From assembly GCA_019747815.1 (NCBI GenBank), contig JAIEQJ010000069.1, forward strand, positions 1 to 42,932: a stretch of DNA of 42,932 nt. The letters are read 5' to 3'. Under the pieces are notes generated by a model. That model was not told where the DNA came from, did not search any database, and was given only the letters and a program-made list of their open reading frames with translations. The stretch is from Hyphomonadaceae bacterium (GTDB lineage Bacteria > Pseudomonadota > Alphaproteobacteria > Rhizobiales > Hyphomicrobiaceae). Numbering within the stretch: the stretch's first letter is position 1; every line of letters begins with the position of its first letter. Below, piece by piece: positions 34,773-42,205 of the stretch. Both the position numbers and the translations under genes were made by a program.

Positions 34773-35321
34773 GCTACATCTCCATTGAAAGATGAGTTGA
34801 CAGGTAGCATGGGATGATTCGGGGCCGCTTTGGAGTCGCAATGCAGGAGCCAGTGTAAGAATCAAAGAAGGGGAGCCGGCGCTCGCTCCCCTTCCTCGTT
34901 GACATGCGAATGCGACTGGCAAGCTTGCGCCTACCGCGTGATGGTGTCGTTGCTGGATTCGTCCGTGGGCGGGCGGACTGGCTGCTGCGAACGAGACCCC
35001 GCGAAGGCGCAGGTGAACCTAGGATTGGGTTTGCTTTCGATACCTATCGCAGTCTATCGGGACCAAGCGAAATAGCCTGACGGTGTATCTGACGGTATGA
35101 TCACTGCGTCTTCAGGAAAGATACTGACAAAACAGAGTGATACGACGCCAAGAGATGATGGAGTGGGAATGAGGGGGAGTGCTGTCGGGCACACCCTTGT
35201 CCGACCACGTCCCGTCGCCTGAGGCGTGGCCGGCTGGTCGCGCTGGAACGCTATGATATTTCCGCTTTCGGCCCGCAGCCGTCGCCGGGAGCGTGCCCAC
35301 ACTCCGGGACCAGACAGCTAG
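34773..35321. other. Gene-free stretch, probable right boundary of the island
   Basis: No convincing gene was found in these ~550 bases. The short open frames at 34830-35075 (+) and 35054-35302 (-) lack ribosome sites and sensible composition. The region holds a strong hairpin (34867-34894), a small palindrome CGATACCTATCG (35038-35049), and a 12-base tandem repeat CTGACGGTRTNN at 35077-35100. It separates accessory defence genes from chromosome-like genes, so an attachment site could lie here. No tRNA gene is visible. Confidence 0.45.
34867..34894. terminator. Strong hairpin, possible terminator
   Basis: Perfect 10-base arms GAAGGGGAGC and GCTCCCCTTC surround an 8-base loop. Read leftward, the stem is followed by TTTGATTCTT, a modest T-rich tail, so it would work best for leftward transcripts. 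No gene ends just before it on that side, so an unseen small RNA is conceivable. Confidence 0.5.
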
Positions 35322-36008
35322 CTAGGCTCGTTCGTCGCTCGTCACCCGTCCATCCACCAGGTGGATGCGCCGGTCCATGCGCGCCGCCATATCAACGTCG
35401 TGAGTGACCGCGAGAACCGTCTTGCCGCGCTTGCGCACCATGTCGCTGAGAATCGCGAACACCTGTGCGGAACTCCTGGAATCGAGGCTGCCGGTCGGCT
35501 CGTCAGCGAGCACGATGGGCGGGTCGTTGGCGAGCGCCCTGGCGATCGCCACCCGCTGGCGTTGACCTCCCGAAAGCTGCTCCGGCCGCTTGTCGACGTG
35601 ACCGCCAAGGTCAAGAGACGCAAGCAGGTCTCCGGCACGCTCGCGCATTTGGGCCTGGGTAAGATGACCCAGCTTGCGCATCGGAATCTCGACGTTCTCC
35701 CGTGCCGTGAACTCGGGAAGAAGAAAATGGAACTGAAAGACGAAGCCCAGCATGGCAAGCCGCAACGCGGCGCGTGCGCGCTCCGTCATTGGTCCGGTCG
35801 CCTCGCCGGCGATCGTCAAGTCGCCGGCTGTCGGGCGGTCGAGCAGCCCGAGGAGGTAGAGCAGCGACGACTTGCCCGAGCCGGACGGGCCGGTCACCGC
35901 GATGAACTCGCGCGCGTGGATTGTCAGCGAAACGCCCTGCACCAGCGTGACGGGAACCATGGCTGGCAGGGTGCGCGTGAGCTCGGCGGCCTCGATCAGT
36001 GCGGTCAC
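35322..36008 (-). CDS. ABC transporter ATP-binding protein (MacB/LolD-like)
   Basis: The 228-residue ATPase has Walker A GPSGSGKS (40-47), the Q-loop region FVFQFHFLLPEFTARENV, signature LSGGQRQRVAIARAL, Walker B IVLADEPTGSLD and the His-switch VTHD. It belongs to the LolD/MacB/FtsE group that works with FtsX-type permeases. GTG at 36008 overlaps the permease stop as GTGA; the longer open frame upstream is rejected. It is the third gene of an adaptor-permease-ATPase operon under likely TetR control. Confidence 0.95.
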   Translation of the reverse strand: MTALIEAAELTRTLPAMVPVTLVQGVSLTIHAREFIAVTGPSGSGKSSLLYLLGLLDRPTAGDLTIAGEATGPMTERARAALRLAMLGFVFQFHFLLPEFTARENVEIPMRKLGHLTQAQMRERAGDLLASLDLGGHVDKRPEQLSGGQRQRVAIARALANDPPIVLADEPTGSLDSRSSAQVFAILSDMVRKRGKTVLAVTHDVDMAARMDRRIHLVDGRVTSDERA

Positions 36009-37246
36009 GTCGCGCCCCGGATGATGTCGACCGGATTGGCGCGAGCCGCACGACGCGCCGGCAGGTATCCAGCAACGCCGGCAGCCAGGAGCGCGAAAGC
36101 GGCGGCGATGACGTAATGCAGGAAACTCCAGGCCAGCGGCAGGCGGGTCATTTCCCGCCCGACGCTCGATACCTCGAAGTGGACCTGCGACAGCGCAAAG
36201 CAAAGGGCATAGCCGAGGCTCCAGCCGACCAGCGAGCCGGCGAAGCCCAGCGTCAATCCTTCGATGAGGAACAGGCGCCGCATGTCGCCTTCAGGGAAGC
36301 CGAGCGACTTCAAGATGGCGATATCGCGCGCCTTCTCGTGCGTGATGGTGGAGATGACGTTGAAGATGCCGAAGCCCGCCACCAGCATGATCGCGCCGAC
36401 GACCGTGTACATGACGACGTTCTGAATGATCAGCGCCTCCAGGAGCGACTCGTTCGCCTCCTGCCAGGACACGGCTTTCGTTCCGAGCAGTGCTTCAACT
36501 CGCGCGGCAACCAGACGGGCGTTATCGGGATTGTCGAGGCGCAGCCTGATCTCGTTGATGGTGTTCGGACGCTCGCTGAGGATCTGCGCGCTCTTCAGCA
36601 GGACATAGGCCTCGCTCTCGTCGCGGGCCGTGACGCCGGTATGAAACAACCCGACGATCTTGAACGGGCGGGTGAGGCCGGTTCCCGAGACGACGCTCAC
36701 GTTGGTGCCGAGCGTCGCCCCCAATCGCTCGGCCATGCGGTCACCGACGACGATGTTGCTCCCGCCGGCAGCGAGCGAAGCGAAGCTGCCCATCCGAAAA
36801 TCCTTCGCGAGTGATGATACGCCCGCTTCGGCGCGCGGGTCGACGCCGATGATGGCGGCGCCGACATCGCGGCCAGCGAAGCGAATGACGCCTTGGGTTT
36901 TCAGGCTTGGCGCCATGCGGCCGGGAAGCCAGCCCTTCAGCGAGGCGAGCGCGGCGGTCGGGTTCAGGATCCCGCGACGATCCTCCCTGGGCCGCAGGCC
37001 CGCAATCTGTACGGCCGCAAAGGCATCCTGGGCCGGCTGCCGCGGCGGCACGCGCTTCTGGTCCACGACCTGCACGTGCGGCACGGTGTCGACGAGCTGG
37101 GCGACGAAATTGTCCTGGGTTCCCTGCATCAGCGCAGCCATGGCGATGGAAAACCCGACGCCGAGCGCCACGCCGACGATGGCGACGAGGGTCTGCGGGC
37201 CGCGACCGACGATGTGGGTCACAGCCATCTCGAGGACAAGCCGCAC
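36005..37246 (-). CDS. ABC transporter permease, FtsX/MacB type
   Basis: The 413-residue protein has one N-terminal membrane helix (TLVAIVGVALGVGFSIAMAAL). A large periplasmic domain and three C-terminal helices follow, with the FtsX-type segment HEKARDIAILKSLGFPEGDM between them and a terminal PARRAARANPVDIIRG. This is the MacB/FtsX topology. I choose GTG at 37246 because AGGAG (37255-37259) lies 8 bases upstream. ATG at 37273 would overlap the adaptor gene by 23 bases. With the adaptor and ATPase it should form a MacAB-like mechanotransmission exporter for an unknown substrate. Confidence 0.9.
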   Translation of the reverse strand: MRLVLEMAVTHIVGRGPQTLVAIVGVALGVGFSIAMAALMQGTQDNFVAQLVDTVPHVQVVDQKRVPPRQPAQDAFAAVQIAGLRPREDRRGILNPTAALASLKGWLPGRMAPSLKTQGVIRFAGRDVGAAIIGVDPRAEAGVSSLAKDFRMGSFASLAAGGSNIVVGDRMAERLGATLGTNVSVVSGTGLTRPFKIVGLFHTGVTARDESEAYVLLKSAQILSERPNTINEIRLRLDNPDNARLVAARVEALLGTKAVSWQEANESLLEALIIQNVVMYTVVGAIMLVAGFGIFNVISTITHEKARDIAILKSLGFPEGDMRRLFLIEGLTLGFAGSLVGWSLGYALCFALSQVHFEVSSVGREMTRLPLAWSFLHYVIAAAFALLAAGVAGYLPARRAARANPVDIIRGAT

Positions 37247-37250
37247 CGCG

Positions 37251-38255
37251 TCATCTCCTGATGATCTTGACACGGTCTCCGTCGATAAGGCCTTTGGGAA
37301 ACGGCGCGATCACGCGGGCGTGTTCATCGAGCCCGGATTGCACCTCGACTTCGACCGTTCCTCGGATTCCGAGCGTGAGTTCGCGGCGGCGTGCGATCCC
37401 GTCCGGATCGACAATGAAAGCGGCGTTTCCGTCGACCCCGCTGGCCGGCACGAGAAGCGCATTTTCAGCGATACGGATAACAACGTTCACCTCGACGGTC
37501 ATGCCAATCATGAGCAGCGTATCGTCTGGCAGGGCGAACCGGACCCGATAGGTCTTGCTCGTCGGATCGCCCTTGGGCGTGACGCTGTCGACGACGGCTT
37601 CGAGGCGGCGATCGGGAAACGCATCGGAGCGCAGGAGCGCGCGCTGACCGATTGCGATTTGCGGAATGTTTTCTTCGTTCACCTCGGCGACGACCAGGAG
37701 CGGCCGTGGCTGACCGACCCAGAACAGCACCGTCCCGGGCTCGGCAATCTCGCCCACTTGTCCGTCCTGGCGCAGGACCACGCCGTCCGAGGGCGATCTC
37801 AGGACAAGGCTTGCAAGACGCGCGGTCTGGGCAGCGATGAGCGCCTCGAGCCGAGCCACTTCGCTCCTTGCCCGCTCCAGCGACTGCTGGGTGGTGACAT
37901 TGCGGTCAGCAAGAGCAGTCTGGCGACGAAACTCCTCGGTCGCAAGCTGCTCGCGCGCTCTGAGCTCGGCGAGAACGGCCTTTGCCTCGCCGTCGTCGAG
38001 GCGCGCCAGAACAGCATACCGGTCGAGCTTCCTGCCTTCGCAATTGCACAGCTCGACGATGCGCTCGCGGACGAGCGGCGTCACCTTTGCCCATGTTCTC
38101 GGCTCGACGACGCCGGTCGCGTAGACGATCTGCGCCGCGTCCCCGCGGAATGGCACCGCGACGGCAACGCTTCGGGGGCTGAACGCATAGCCATAGACCA
38201 CGCCGATGGCGACCGAGAGAACCAGTGAGGCCAACAGGGCGCGTTTCCAGGTCAC
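37251..38255 (-). CDS. HlyD/MacA-type periplasmic adaptor
   Basis: The 334-residue protein has an N-terminal membrane anchor (LLASLVLSVAIGVVYGYAF). A lipoyl/barrel-sandwich half follows (VYATGVVEPRTWAKVTPLV), then a coiled-coil hairpin (about 100-150: AKAVLAELRAREQLATEEF onward), the second half-motif (LRSPSDGVVLRQDGQVGE), and beta-barrel domains. This is the membrane-fusion-protein plan. The GTG start at 38255 has GGAGATGG upstream. First gene of the leftward efflux operon, divergent from the TetR gene with the paired operators in between. Confidence 0.92.
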   Translation of the reverse strand: MTWKRALLASLVLSVAIGVVYGYAFSPRSVAVAVPFRGDAAQIVYATGVVEPRTWAKVTPLVRERIVELCNCEGRKLDRYAVLARLDDGEAKAVLAELRAREQLATEEFRRQTALADRNVTTQQSLERARSEVARLEALIAAQTARLASLVLRSPSDGVVLRQDGQVGEIAEPGTVLFWVGQPRPLLVVAEVNEENIPQIAIGQRALLRSDAFPDRRLEAVVDSVTPKGDPTSKTYRVRFALPDDTLLMIGMTVEVNVVIRIAENALLVPASGVDGNAAFIVDPDGIARRRELTLGIRGTVEVEVQSGLDEHARVIAPFPKGLIDGDRVKIIRR

Positions 38256-38358
38256 GAGACCATCTCCGGCGACACGCCGTGCCCGCCTCTGAGTTTGGCT
38301 GGCCGCCGCCGCACCGCGACTGCACGTCCATTTCCAACGGCGGAGCTGCGCGGTACAA

Positions 38359-38399
38359 TAGACCGACAGTCGGTCTAGACTAGACCAACCGTCGGTCTA
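38359..38399. promoter_or_regulatory. Two 19-bp palindromic TetR operators
   Basis: Operator 1 (38359-38377) is a perfect palindrome TAGACCGAC-A-GTCGGTCTA. Operator 2 (38381-38399) is TAGACCAAC-C-GTCGGTCTA with one mismatch. Their centres are 22 bases apart, close to two helical turns, so two dimers would bind the same face. They lie between the divergent tetR and adaptor genes and should control both. Confidence 0.9.
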
Positions 38400-38504
38400 T
38401 GTGAAGGGGTCAGGGATCGCGGATCCGACTTGCCGCGCCAAGCCCTCGACCATGTCGAAAATTTGGACGGGCTTGCAGGGAGCCGCCCATTGCGGAGCGA
38501 TGCC

Positions 38505-39272
38505 GTGACCAGAATCGTCAAACTGCCGGAAGAGCGGCGGAATGAACTGCTCGACTGTGCTCAGCGCCTGTTCTTCACGAAGGGCTACGACAAGACCACC
38601 GTCGACGACGTTCTCAAGGAAGCCGGGGTTTCGAAAGGCGCTTTCTACCACTACTTCGCGTCGAAGGAGGCGATGCTGGAGGCGTGGGTGGCGCGATATG
38701 CATCGCACCGCCTGCATGAACTCGAAGAGGACCTGCGAGACACGTCGCTCGATGCCCCGACGCGCCTCAATCGCTTCTTCCAAGAGACCCGCAGCCGTCG
38801 GAAGGACGTCGCTCTCATGATGCGCGCGATGTCCGAGGTGATCTTCCAGCCTGAGAACGAGGTTCTCTATCATCGCATCAACACGGCGACGATGGCGACC
38901 ATCACGCCCCTTCTGACGGAGATCATTGAGCAAGGCGTCAGGGAGGGTGTCTTCAGTACACCGGACGCGCGCGGGACAGCGGAACTGATCCTGCAGCTTG
39001 TGACCGGCATCCACAAAGTGGTTGCCGCGGCAATCGAGGAGAGAAAACGTGGATCGGAAAAATCCGCCGCTCGGCTGCTTGAGCGGCGTTTGCGGCTCTA
39101 CGAGACCGCAATCACCAGCGCCCTTGATCTGCGTGGCGATGCAATGAGACTGGCGGATTCCTGGTTGGTACAAGCGCTCACAGGCGCAAGTCCCGGCGCG
39201 TTGAAATCCACCCGATCCAAGCGCGCGCCGCGCGCCAGAGAGACTGTGCTCGGACAACGTAGTCGCGGGTGA
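38505..39272 (+). CDS. TetR/AcrR-family repressor of the efflux operon
   Basis: The 255-residue protein has a clear N-terminal TetR helix-turn-helix (about 10-55: LLDCAQRLFFTKGYDKTTVD, VLKEAGVSKGAFYHYFASKE). A helical ligand-binding domain follows, then a basic ~50-residue tail that is longer than usual. I use GTG at 38505 with GGAG 8 bases upstream. TTG at 38430 would add 25 unlikely residues. Its operators lie 106 bases upstream, so it probably represses itself and the adaptor-permease-ATPase genes. Confidence 0.92.
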   Translation: MTRIVKLPEERRNELLDCAQRLFFTKGYDKTTVDDVLKEAGVSKGAFYHYFASKEAMLEAWVARYASHRLHELEEDLRDTSLDAPTRLNRFFQETRSRRKDVALMMRAMSEVIFQPENEVLYHRINTATMATITPLLTEIIEQGVREGVFSTPDARGTAELILQLVTGIHKVVAAAIEERKRGSEKSAARLLERRLRLYETAITSALDLRGDAMRLADSWLVQALTGASPGALKSTRSKRAPRARETVLGQRSRG

Positions 39273-39286
39273 GATTTTGGCGTCCA

Positions 39287-39413
39287 CCCGTCATCCCGGA
39301 GGCCTGCGTCCTTGCGGAGGCCATCCGGGGTCTGCCCCTCGCGCCTGCCTCGTTTCAGATCCCAGCTCGCCACGATCGCGCCCGAGGCGCGATCGCTTGG
39401 CCGGGATGACGGG
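39287..39413. repeat. REP-like intergenic inverted repeat
   Basis: CCCGTCATCCCGG (39287-39299) and its exact complement CCGGGATGACGGG (39401-39413) bracket a GC-rich stretch. Inside lies another perfect hairpin, CGATCGCG (39373-39380) with CGCGATCG (39388-39395). The whole gap 39273-39644 contains no gene. Sequences with GTCATCCCGG/CCGGGATGAC ends are common dispersed intergenic repeats in Alphaproteobacteria. Confidence 0.7.
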
Positions 39414-39644
39414 CGAGGCGGGGGTGACGGCTGGAGGTCCAGCGCCAATCCGCCGTGGCGCCCGGGGCCCGGAGGGGCTCTCGCGCAGATTTCCGGCATG
39501 ACGGCTTCGGTGCGGCGTCCGCCATTCGGCCGGCAGAGGCACGGACTTTCGTGGTGCTGAAGAAATTCGGTTGACGCGCCCCGCCGCGCAGACGCAAGCA
39601 TGGTCTTGCATTCTGGTACGGCAAAATTTCTTTTGGAGGTCGCT

Positions 39645-39965
39645 ATGGCAACTTTGCTCAAGTCGACATTCAAGGCCTGGATCGACAAGATGCCGGGCAG
39701 CGGTCCCAAGCTCATCGTCATCGGCAAGGTGGAAGTGCCCACCTCGGGCTGGTCGGGCAAGCTCGAGCGCGCCAGCCCTCAGGGCTTCAATCCCGACATT
39801 CTCATCCTCAATGTGGAGCTCACCAAGCCCACGGGCATCACCAATCCTGTCGTGAGCCAGATCGACCTGCGCTACGAGGAGGCGCCGCCCGGGCGAGACT
39901 ATACGCACGTCACGAGCCGGCTCGGCACCGACTCGGTGACGGTCGATGTGAAGACAACCCAGTGA
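39645..39965 (+). CDS. Small conserved-looking protein of unknown function
   Basis: This 106-residue protein has no family that I recognise. It has alternating strands (LIVIGKVEVP, DILILNVELTKP, SVTVDVKTT), suggesting a small beta-sandwich, and no signal peptide or membrane segment. The ATG at 39645 has TTTTGGAGGT 5-14 bases upstream, a very good ribosome site, and an AT-rich leader precedes it. These support a real, well-expressed gene. It stands alone between two dyad-rich spacers. Confidence 0.75.
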   Translation: MATLLKSTFKAWIDKMPGSGPKLIVIGKVEVPTSGWSGKLERASPQGFNPDILILNVELTKPTGITNPVVSQIDLRYEEAPPGRDYTHVTSRLGTDSVTVDVKTTQ

Positions 39966-40160
39966 CGCCCGCGGCCGGGTTGCGCCTGCGGGCGCAGCCC
40001 GGCTGCGTGCTATCCCGGCCGGAGCGCGGCAGCGCGCAGCGCCGGGAGCCAGGGACAGGCACGGTGGCTGTGGCCCCTGGTCCCGGAGATTGCGCGCCGC
40101 GCCATTCCGGGATGACGGAGGCGCGCGTGTGCGGGACTGACGGGTGGGCGCGCGGGGGCC
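39966..40160. repeat. REP-like GC-rich spacer with dyad ends
   Basis: ATCCCGG (40012-40018) and TCCGGGATGACGG (40106-40118) are opposed, as in the spacer upstream of the small gene. The sequence between is rich in GCGC dyads. No gene is visible. It probably belongs to the same dispersed repeat type and may act as a terminator for the converging genes. Confidence 0.55.
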
Positions 40161-41180
40161 TCACGTGCCGGAGGCCTCACGCCAGGCGATCAGCCGGCGG
40201 ATGCCTTCTCGCATATCCACCTGCGGGCTCCAGCCGATGGTGCGTGCCGCGGCGCGATGATCGAGCGCCCAGGCCCCGCCCGAGGTGAGGCGCATCTTGC
40301 CCGGGTCGGCTGCGACGTGCTCGGGCTCGAGGGCCTTGCCCGCAAGCTCCGTGACGAGGCGCACGAGCTCCAGGGTGGTGATCGGCTCGGGGCCCGAGAT
40401 GTTGATCGCGACGTCGGTGGCGGTCGAGGCGAAGGCGGCGGCGTTGGCGCGCGCCACGTCGGCGACGTGGACGAAGTGCTTGGTGTCCGTGCCGTCGCCG
40501 ATCACCTGGGGTCGCAGCCCCTTGCGCAGGCGGTCGTGGGCCTCGACGATGATGAGCGCATTGGCGCCGCGGGTGTGCTGGCGCTCGCCGTAGACGGCGG
40601 TGTAGCGCAGCGCGACGTAGTTCAGCCCGCGCTTGCGGTGGGCGTCGCGGCACAGCTGCTCGCCGATGATCTTGCTGGCGCCGTAGAGGATCGCGCCCGG
40701 CGGCGCATCGGCGGAATGAAAGGGTGCCCCCTCCACGAGATCGCCGGCAATGCCGGGTCCGTAGCCGTAGACGGCGTTGGACGACGCGAAGATGAGCTTC
40801 CTCACGCCGTTGATGCAGGCCGCCTCGATCGCATTCTGCGTGCCGCGGATGTTCACGTCCAGCCCCGTCCAGGGATCGAGGCTCATGGTCAGCGACATCA
40901 GAGCCGCCAGATGGAGGACGCCGTCGATGCCTTGCGTGGCGGCCAGAAGTTGCGGCAGGCGCATGACGTCGCCGGGCATGAGGAGCAGGCGCGGGTGGCC
41001 GTCGAGATGGCGAATGGCCTCGCGCGAGCCTTGATAGAAATTGTCGAGGAGCCGCACCTCGGCGGCGCCGTCCGCCAGCAGGAGCTCGGCGGTGGCCGAG
41101 CCGACCAGGCTGGCGCCGCCGATGATGAGAAAGCGCCCGCCCTGCACCGGGACGGCGGCATGGGGTGATGTCGGGTTCAT
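40161..41180 (-). CDS. NAD-dependent epimerase/dehydratase (extended SDR)
   Basis: The 339-residue protein is a sugar-nucleotide-type extended short-chain dehydrogenase. It has a Rossmann motif GGASLVG (21-27), NAD-binding acidic D46, the VLHLAAL segment, FASSNAVYG with the catalytic Ser/Thr region, and YGASK with Tyr166 and Lys170. The substrate cannot be told; UDP-glucose 4-epimerase-like enzymes are nearest in pattern. The ATG at 41180 starts 23 bases after the prenyl synthase gene. The much longer open frame upstream overlaps that gene and is rejected. Confidence 0.9.
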   Translation of the reverse strand: MNPTSPHAAVPVQGGRFLIIGGASLVGSATAELLLADGAAEVRLLDNFYQGSREAIRHLDGHPRLLLMPGDVMRLPQLLAATQGIDGVLHLAALMSLTMSLDPWTGLDVNIRGTQNAIEAACINGVRKLIFASSNAVYGYGPGIAGDLVEGAPFHSADAPPGAILYGASKIIGEQLCRDAHRKRGLNYVALRYTAVYGERQHTRGANALIIVEAHDRLRKGLRPQVIGDGTDTKHFVHVADVARANAAAFASTATDVAINISGPEPITTLELVRLVTELAGKALEPEHVAADPGKMRLTSGGAWALDHRAAARTIGWSPQVDMREGIRRLIAWREASGT

Positions 41181-41203
41181 GATAGCGCGTTCATAGGGTG
41201 GGC

Positions 41204-42100
41204 TCACCGCTCCCGTTGCACCACAAAGCGCGCCGCCTCGCGCAGGATGTCCGCCTCGGCGCCGAAGCAGGCGAGCGCGGCGACCGCTTGCGCCTCGAGC
41301 GCGGCGAGGCGCGCCCGGGCGGCGGCCCAGTCGCTCGCGCTGTGCAAGGTTGCCTTGGCGCCGTCCTTGCCCACGGCCTTGCCCATGGCAACCGCATCGC
41401 CGGCGACGTCTAGCAGATCGTCGGCGATCTGGAAGGCGAGCCCGATGCTCGCGCCGTAGCTTGCGAGCTGGCGCCGCGCCGCCAATCCCGCGCGAGCGAG
41501 GATGGCCCCCGCCTCGCAGGAGAAGCGCAGCAGCGCGCCGGTCTTCATGGCCTGCAGGCGCTGCACATGGGCGACCGTGGGCTGCGCCGGCTGCCCGAGC
41601 TTCTCCGCCTCCAAATCGAGGCACTGCCCGCCGACCATGCCCGCGCTGCCGGACGCGCGCGCCAGCTCCGCCACCAGCTCCATGCGGACGGCGGGATCGG
41701 CGTGGGTCGCGGGCTGGGCCAGGCGCTCGAACGCCAGCGCCAGCAGCGCATCGCCCGCCAGAATGGCGGTCCATTCGTCGAACGCCTTGTGCACGGTGGG
41801 GCGGCCGCGGCGCATGTCGTCGTCGTCCATGGCGGGCAGATCGTCATGGATGAGCGAGTAGCAATGCACGCACTCGACGGCGGCCGCCGTCTCGAGCGCA
41901 GCCTCGGCGGGCAGTCCGAACATGGCGGCGGTCTCCAGCACCAGAAAGGGGCGAAAGCGCTTGCCGCCGCTCAGCGTGCCGTGCCGCATGGCCGCGATCA
42001 GCCGCTCAGGCGTCGCTCCGGCCGCGAGATTATCCAAGAGTGCTACCAGATGTGCCTCCACAAGCCCGGTCGATTGGTTTAGGCGTTGGCTGAAAGCCAT
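41204..42100 (-). CDS. ispA: Farnesyl-diphosphate-synthase-type polyprenyl synthetase
   Basis: The 298-residue enzyme condenses isopentenyl diphosphate with allylic diphosphates. The first aspartate-rich motif is DDLPAMD (86-92), followed by RRGRPTVH. The second is DDLLD within FQIADDLLDVAGD, and GGKRFRP near residues 45-51 binds substrate. The small bulky residues before the first motif (VHCYSLIHDD) favour a short product (C15 or C20). The ATG at 42100 follows a divergent promoter region. It is likely cotranscribed with the epimerase gene 23 bases downstream. Confidence 0.93.
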   Translation of the reverse strand: MAFSQRLNQSTGLVEAHLVALLDNLAAGATPERLIAAMRHGTLSGGKRFRPFLVLETAAMFGLPAEAALETAAAVECVHCYSLIHDDLPAMDDDDMRRGRPTVHKAFDEWTAILAGDALLALAFERLAQPATHADPAVRMELVAELARASGSAGMVGGQCLDLEAEKLGQPAQPTVAHVQRLQAMKTGALLRFSCEAGAILARAGLAARRQLASYGASIGLAFQIADDLLDVAGDAVAMGKAVGKDGAKATLHSASDWAAARARLAALEAQAVAALACFGAEADILREAARFVVQRER

Positions 42101-42205
42101 GCGGTTTCCATATCTTGGTGGCGGGTGTGGCGAGCGCCGTGCGGCCGCCTTTATTTAGCGGTGCCGTGGCTGCAGCGAAAGAGTCGAGAGAAGGGCTAGG
42201 GGAAG

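Noticed and set aside
34830-35302. Short open frames in the boundary gap (81 codons plus strand, 82 codons minus strand)
   Set aside because: No ribosome sites, no plausible composition, and they cross the hairpin and tandem repeats.
35361-36116. 251-codon plus-strand open frame opposite the ABC ATPase
   Set aside because: It is antisense to a gene with every ABC motif and has no motifs itself.
41181-41774. Long upstream extension of the epimerase frame
   Set aside because: It lies within ispA on the same strand in another frame, and the Rossmann fold begins right after the ATG at 41180.
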